Shown in pieces: positions 21,643 through 25,344 of a DNA stretch of 25,344 bases. This DNA is from Sphingomonadales bacterium UBA6174 (lineage in GTDB: Bacteria > Pseudomonadota > Alphaproteobacteria > Sphingomonadales > Sphingomonadaceae). How positions within the stretch are numbered: the stretch's first letter is position 1; each line of letters opens with the position of its first letter. The position numbers and the translations under genes were made by a program. The notes below the pieces were generated by a model. The model was not told the origin of the DNA. It did not search any database and was given only the letters and a program-made list of their open reading frames with translations. The stretch is from contig DITW01000051.1 of the NCBI GenBank assembly GCA_002422945.1, positions 1,279-26,622 on the forward strand, written 5' to 3'.

Positions 21643-23778
21643 ATGAATCAGGATAACACCGGCCCAATGCCGTTGCAGCAATGGCTGTGGCGCGCATTTC
21701 TGCGGTCGGCGGTTATCCCCCTGCTGTTCATTGAATTGGGCTTTCTCGGCGTTTATTGGATCAGCGCGGAAATCGGCTATCGCGCCAATACCTCTGCGGT
21801 GCAAAATGTGGCAGACCAATATTTCGTCGATGTCGCGACGCGGGAAGCATCGGTCATCGCCGAAACATTGCATGGCGTCGAAAGCCTGACCGGCATGTTC
21901 GTGCGGGAAAGCCGCCGCGCGCTGGTCACGCCTTATGATCCCCCTGCCTCCGAAAAGGCGCGCTACCAATTGCGCCCGGATGGCAGTTTCATCACCGTCC
22001 GCGACAATGGCGGATCGGCAACCTTTTATAGCGGCATTGTCCCGGTGGGACCGAAAGAAATCGCCAAGGTATGGCGCACGTCCCAGATCGACCCGGTGTT
22101 CCGGAACATCAAGGAATCCAACCCGCTGATTTCCCAGCTGTATATCAACACCTTCGATTCCTATAACCGCATCTATCCGTATATGGATACCAGCGTCTAT
22201 CCGGCGAAAATGGATATTCCCTCGTATAATTTCTATTATGAGGCGGATTCCGGCCATAATCCGCAACGCAAGGTCGTGTGGACCGATGCCTATATCGACC
22301 CTGCGGGCCAAGGCTGGATGGTGTCTTCGATCGCGCCAATTTATGTCGGCAACCGGCTGGAAGGGGTGGCCGGCATCGACATCACAATCAAGCAGATCGT
22401 CAACCGCATCCTCGACACGGCATTGCCATGGGATGGCTATGCCATGCTGGTTGGACGCGATGGCGCGATTATCGCCATGCCGAAAGAGGGCGAATCCGAT
22501 TTCCACCTCAAGATGATGCGCGACCATGAATATACCAGCGCCATCACCAGCGATACGTTTCGCCCGGATGATTTCAACATCCGCAAACGCCCCGATCTGC
22601 AACAACTCGGCAAAGCCCTGTTCGCCAAAAAGAATGGCCGCATCGTCGTCAAGTTCGACGGCATCCCGCATGTCGCCGCCTTTGCCGAAGTGCCCGGTCC
22701 CGGTTGGCGGCTCGTCGTCATCGCCGAACAGAGCCAGATCTACACCGACGCCCAGAAATTGCGCGACCGGGTCGAGATGGTCGGCCTGTTCATGCTGGCC
22801 ATTCTGATCCTGTTCTATATCGTCTTTTTCATGCTCCTGTCTTATCGTTCGCGCACGATGAGCAAGGTCTTGGCCGAACCGCTGGAACAGGTCACGGCCA
22901 TCATGGATCGGGTTGGGGCCGGGGCATATGATCAGCATTTCAATGGTTCGAAGGTCGAAGAACTCAACCGCGTCGGCCACCATCTGATCAACATGAATCG
23001 CCGCCTCGCCAGTGCCGAGGAACGCAGCGTCTTGCAGGAACGGCAAATCGCCCGCGCCCTTGAACATGAGCGTGAAACCAATGAAAGCCAGCGCCGTTTC
23101 ATCCGCATCATGTCGCATGAAATTCGCACACCATTGGCGATTGTCCATAGCTGCGCCGAGGTAATGGTGCGCCGTCCCGATCAGCAGACCGGCGAAAAGA
23201 TTGTTGAACGCGCGCACAAGATCCGCCGCGCCAGCAACCTCATTCAAGATGTGTTGAGCCGATTGGTCCGCCTGCTTGATTTGGTGAATTCCAAACAGCG
23301 CGCCGAACTGGTGCCGCTGGATCTTAGCTGGCTGGTCAATGCGACCTGCGAGGAATTCGCCCGGATCGGCGGCGAAAACATCGTCATTGATTGCATGGTA
23401 GAACCGGGCCTGCGGGTGCGTGGCGATGATGAATTGATCCGCCAGATCCTGATTGCCCTGCTGGAAAATGCGAATAAATTCTCGCCGACCGGATCGCCGA
23501 TTGAGCTCCATGCCCGCACGGATCAAGAGGCGGATGAAATCGTCATCTCGGTCACCGATCATGGCACGGGCATTCCTGCCGCCGACATGCCCCATATTTT
23601 CGACCGTTTCTATCGTGGCAGCAATGCCACCACGACCATCGGCTCGGGCATTGGCCTGCACATGGCGCGGGTGTTTGCGGCATCCAATGACGGTCGGCTT
23701 GAAATCGATAGCCCTGCTGACAGCGGCGCTTGCGTATCGTTGCGCCTGCCAGTGTTGCATGATGGACAACGCGCATGA
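21643..23778 (+). CDS. Membrane sensor histidine kinase with periplasmic Cache domain
   Basis: 711 residues from ATG 21643, with AAGGGG ten bases upstream (GTG 21634 is possible). Layout: TM1 about 19-40 (VIPLLFIELGFLGVYW); a large periplasmic region about 45-375 of double-Cache type, with YPYMDTSVYP, SYNFYYEAD, WTDAYIDPAGQGWMVS and GVAGIDITIKQIV; TM2 about 380-401 (LAILILFYIVFFMLL); a HAMP-like linker with PLEQVTAIMDRV; a coiled region; HisKA with RIMSHEIRTPLAIV (His492); and HATPase_c with ALLENANKFSP, VTDHGTGIP, FDRFYRG and GSGIGLHMA. dCache domains usually bind small metabolites such as amino or organic acids; the ligand here is unknown. The stop overlaps the next gene as ATGA, identifying the dual-receiver protein as its likely partner. 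Confidence 0.92.
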   Translation: MNQDNTGPMPLQQWLWRAFLRSAVIPLLFIELGFLGVYWISAEIGYRANTSAVQNVADQYFVDVATREASVIAETLHGVESLTGMFVRESRRALVTPYDPPASEKARYQLRPDGSFITVRDNGGSATFYSGIVPVGPKEIAKVWRTSQIDPVFRNIKESNPLISQLYINTFDSYNRIYPYMDTSVYPAKMDIPSYNFYYEADSGHNPQRKVVWTDAYIDPAGQGWMVSSIAPIYVGNRLEGVAGIDITIKQIVNRILDTALPWDGYAMLVGRDGAIIAMPKEGESDFHLKMMRDHEYTSAITSDTFRPDDFNIRKRPDLQQLGKALFAKKNGRIVVKFDGIPHVAAFAEVPGPGWRLVVIAEQSQIYTDAQKLRDRVEMVGLFMLAILILFYIVFFMLLSYRSRTMSKVLAEPLEQVTAIMDRVGAGAYDQHFNGSKVEELNRVGHHLINMNRRLASAEERSVLQERQIARALEHERETNESQRRFIRIMSHEIRTPLAIVHSCAEVMVRRPDQQTGEKIVERAHKIRRASNLIQDVLSRLVRLLDLVNSKQRAELVPLDLSWLVNATCEEFARIGGENIVIDCMVEPGLRVRGDDELIRQILIALLENANKFSPTGSPIELHARTDQEADEIVISVTDHGTGIPAADMPHIFDRFYRGSNATTTIGSGIGLHMARVFAASNDGRLEIDSPADSGACVSLRLPVLHDGQRA

Positions 23779-24545
23779 CATTGGCCCGACTGCTTGTGGT
23801 AGAGGATGAGGCGGAGCTGCGCGCCGACCTCATTGAATTGCTTGAATGCTGCAATTTCGAGGTGTCCGGCTCTGGCGATGGCGCTGAGGCATTCGCCATG
23901 ATCCAGCGTGACCGGCCAGATCTTGTGATATGCGATGTTCAATTGCCCGGCATGACGGGGATCGAAATATTAAAGGGCTTGCGCGCATCAAAGGGCTATC
24001 GCCCGATCATGTTGATGTTCACCGCTTATGGTGATGATGAGATGCTCCATGCGCTGCACAAGCTTGGCGCACAAGGCGCGCTCGTCAAACCCGTCGGCTT
24101 TGAAACGATGCTCAACAAGATCACGGAGCTGCTCACGCATCGACCTGCGCCGGAGGCCGCGACCGCAAGCGACGCACCCGCCATCTTGATCGTGGAACAG
24201 GAAGCTGCATTGGCAGAAGAAATTGCCGAATTGCTCGAAAGCCATGGTCGCACCGCGCTTTGCGCCAATAGTCTTGAAGATGCATTTGAGCAATTGCGCC
24301 TCCATCCGGAAATCTCCGGCGTGCTGCTCGATATCAGACTTGGCGGCGACAATGCCCTGCACTTGATTCACACGGTGGCGACCGACCCGGTGCTGTCGTT
24401 GCGCGACATACAGTTCGGGTTGATGGGTAGCGAACAGACCCCGGCCGAAGCCAACGCCAAACTGCCCGTCGTGCGCACCGCCTTCTTGCAAAAGCCGATC
24501 CGGCCCAAGGACCTGCTCGCCTTTGCCAATACTCTTGAGGGCTAG
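23775..24545 (+). CDS. Response regulator of two tandem receiver domains, no output domain
   Basis: 256 residues. The first receiver (about 4-122) is complete: Glu10, Asp11 and Glu12 in LLVVEDEAEL, phospho-acceptor Asp54 (LVICDVQLPGMTG), Thr83 (MFTAYGD) and Lys105 (ALVKPVG). A short linker (HRPAPEAATASDAPA) leads to a second receiver (about 135-254) that keeps Asp186 (VLLDIRLGG) and Lys240 (FLQKPIRP) but has VEQE in place of the usual acidic pair and no clear Thr/Ser switch residue (FGLMGSE). No DNA-binding or enzyme domain follows, so it probably acts through phosphotransfer or protein contacts. It is coupled to the Cache kinase gene by a 4-base overlap and is followed by a strong terminator. 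Confidence 0.88.
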   Translation: MTLARLLVVEDEAELRADLIELLECCNFEVSGSGDGAEAFAMIQRDRPDLVICDVQLPGMTGIEILKGLRASKGYRPIMLMFTAYGDDEMLHALHKLGAQGALVKPVGFETMLNKITELLTHRPAPEAATASDAPAILIVEQEAALAEEIAELLESHGRTALCANSLEDAFEQLRLHPEISGVLLDIRLGGDNALHLIHTVATDPVLSLRDIQFGLMGSEQTPAEANAKLPVVRTAFLQKPIRPKDLLAFANTLEG

Positions 24546-24563
24546 GATCTGGCGCGGGCCATA

Positions 24564-24600
24564 AAAAATGCGGGAGAGAGACCGTCTCCCCCGCATTTTT
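24564..24600. terminator. Strong bidirectional terminator after the signalling cluster
   Basis: A perfect 11-base stem, AAAAATGCGGG (24564-24574) with CCCGCATTTTT (24590-24600), with a further GAGA/TCTC pairing possible within the loop. T-runs of five or more occur at the 3' end in both directions, so it can stop the plus-strand cluster and anything reading in on the minus strand. Confidence 0.9.
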
Positions 24601-24868
24601 CAGAACCAGAAAATTATCAGCATCATCAAGGCGTCTCGCCAAGGTCTGACACGCATAATTGTAATAGTTAGGTCCAGCGATGAAAGGGCGCGCTATTACA
24701 AGGTCATGGTGCGGCGCGGGTCGACGATTCGCAAATTCTATCGCAACCGAACTGGTCGCATTGGCGGGCTGCACCATTCGCCGACCCAGCACCCGATTGA
24801 ATTTCTGTCAGAAAGACTGGCCGTCATCTGATCTTATTTGTTGATGGACGGCGTATTTGCCGCCCTTA
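24601..24868. other. Convergent intergenic gap, no supported gene
   Basis: Together with the terminator before it, this makes 323 bases between convergent genes. Open frames here are short and use codons unlike the neighbours (ATT GTA ATA GTT AGG); the longest plus frame begins inside the terminator. I see no tRNA, repeat or recognisable small protein. The base composition is more AT-rich than the flanking genes. Confidence 0.6.
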
Positions 24869-25344
24869 TCAATGCCAGACCGGCGACAACCAAATGCGCA
24901 GCCGCTCCTTTACCCCCGGCGGGTACATCACTTCATCCAATAATTGTTCGACCGACTGGCCCCTGGCCCGTTGCGCCTGCGTCGCCCGCGTCCATGCGGC
25001 CCGCGCCATCGCCAGCCGGCCCTCCCGCGCCGCCAGCGCCGCCGACAAGACCACGAATTGCGGATCGCGCCCGCTGGAGGGAATAGACGCCAAAGCCGTC
25101 CGCGCCGCAGCGACATCATCCAGCCGCACCGCCGCGAAAAACAGCCCGACAAAGAAACGAGGCGGCGGATTGAAATGGCCCTTCACCGCCTGTTGCAACA
25201 ACGCCCGCCCCTTCAGATTGCCCCGGTACAGCATATGCAGCCCAACCGAACCGCGCACATCCGGCATATCGCCGAAACGCGACAAAAGCTGTGCAGCGAT
25301 CATGTCGAACTCGGAATCGCCCTCGACAAAGCAGGCGGCATGCA
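24869..25344 (-). CDS. C-terminal part of an unrecognised helical-repeat protein (partial)
   Basis: The minus-strand frame is open from the right edge and ends at TGA 24871-24869, giving about 158 residues. No start can be assigned because the frame continues through the edge (HAACFVEGDSEFDMIAAQLL). The sequence is Ala/Arg-rich with repeated helix pairs (GRALLQQAVKGHFNP, FFAAVRLDDVAAARTALASI, SAALAAREGRLAMARAAWTRA), resembling TPR repeats, and ends VKERLRIWLSPVWH. TPR-like C-terminal regions of this sort occur in several alphaproteobacterial regulators and adenylate cyclase-like proteins, but the N-terminal domain that would define it is missing. Function unknown. Confidence 0.7.
   Translation of the reverse strand, partial: HAACFVEGDSEFDMIAAQLLSRFGDMPDVRGSVGLHMLYRGNLKGRALLQQAVKGHFNPPPRFFVGLFFAAVRLDDVAAARTALASIPSSGRDPQFVVLSAALAAREGRLAMARAAWTRATQAQRARGQSVEQLLDEVMYPPGVKERLRIWLSPVWH

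Noticed and set aside
21538..23781. A 747-codon open frame on the minus strand opposite the Cache kinase gene
   Set aside because: It mirrors the kinase gene, has no recognisable domain and a His/Asp/Arg-rich composition expected from the reverse of high-GC codon usage. The plus-strand protein is clearly real.
24568..24831. An 87-codon plus-strand frame, and a 54-codon frame from ATG 24680
   Set aside because: The first starts inside the terminator stem; both use codons unlike the neighbouring genes and neither resembles a known protein.

Overview
The window (about 25 kb, GC-rich) looks like chromosome from an alphaproteobacterium, most probably a sphingomonad (Sphingomonadales). This inference rests on the tolQRAB arrangement, the style of the PstS and OprP-type porin proteins, the -10-like CTATAWG elements, and an inverted pair of the CGTCACCCTGAACTTG repeat that is common in sphingomonad intergenic regions. 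No species can be named. There are no tRNA, rRNA, CRISPR, insertion sequence or phage genes; most of the window is ordinary core genome.

Left part, 1-3565 (minus strand): the Tol-Pal envelope operon tolQ-tolR-tolA-(small TolA-like gene)-tolB, genes joined by 1-4 base overlaps; tolB runs off the left edge. Divergent from it, 3778-6090 (plus): a short ribosomal protein L25 with a strong terminator, a YhiN/HI0933-type flavoprotein and a Prx5-type peroxiredoxin. A REP pair lies at 6150-6222. 6332-8112 (minus): Ppx/GppA phosphatase and RlmE 23S rRNA methyltransferase. 8300-10215 (plus): the hslVU protease pair, with a heat-shock-like promoter placed almost on the hslV start codon. Then a universal stress protein (minus) and a divergent ManC-like protein (plus) whose nucleotidyltransferase half looks degenerate.

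Middle, 12489-15369 (minus): a phosphate-starvation operon, pstS followed by an OprO/OprP-family porin, preceded by four Pho-box half-sites at exact 11-base spacing and followed by two hairpins. From 15435 (plus): pgsA, moaD, moaE, a HerA-type ATPase and a family 6 hypoxanthine-DNA glycosylase.

Right part, 19354-24545 (plus): two back-to-back two-component pairs. The first is a REC-MarR response regulator with a soluble HPK4-like kinase; the second is a membrane Cache-HAMP kinase with a protein made only of two receiver domains, the second of them degenerate. Both pairs are coupled by 4-base ATGA overlaps. This four-gene signalling cluster is the best candidate here for an undescribed system. 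A strong terminator closes it, and the C-terminal end of an unrecognised helical-repeat protein (minus) enters from the right edge.
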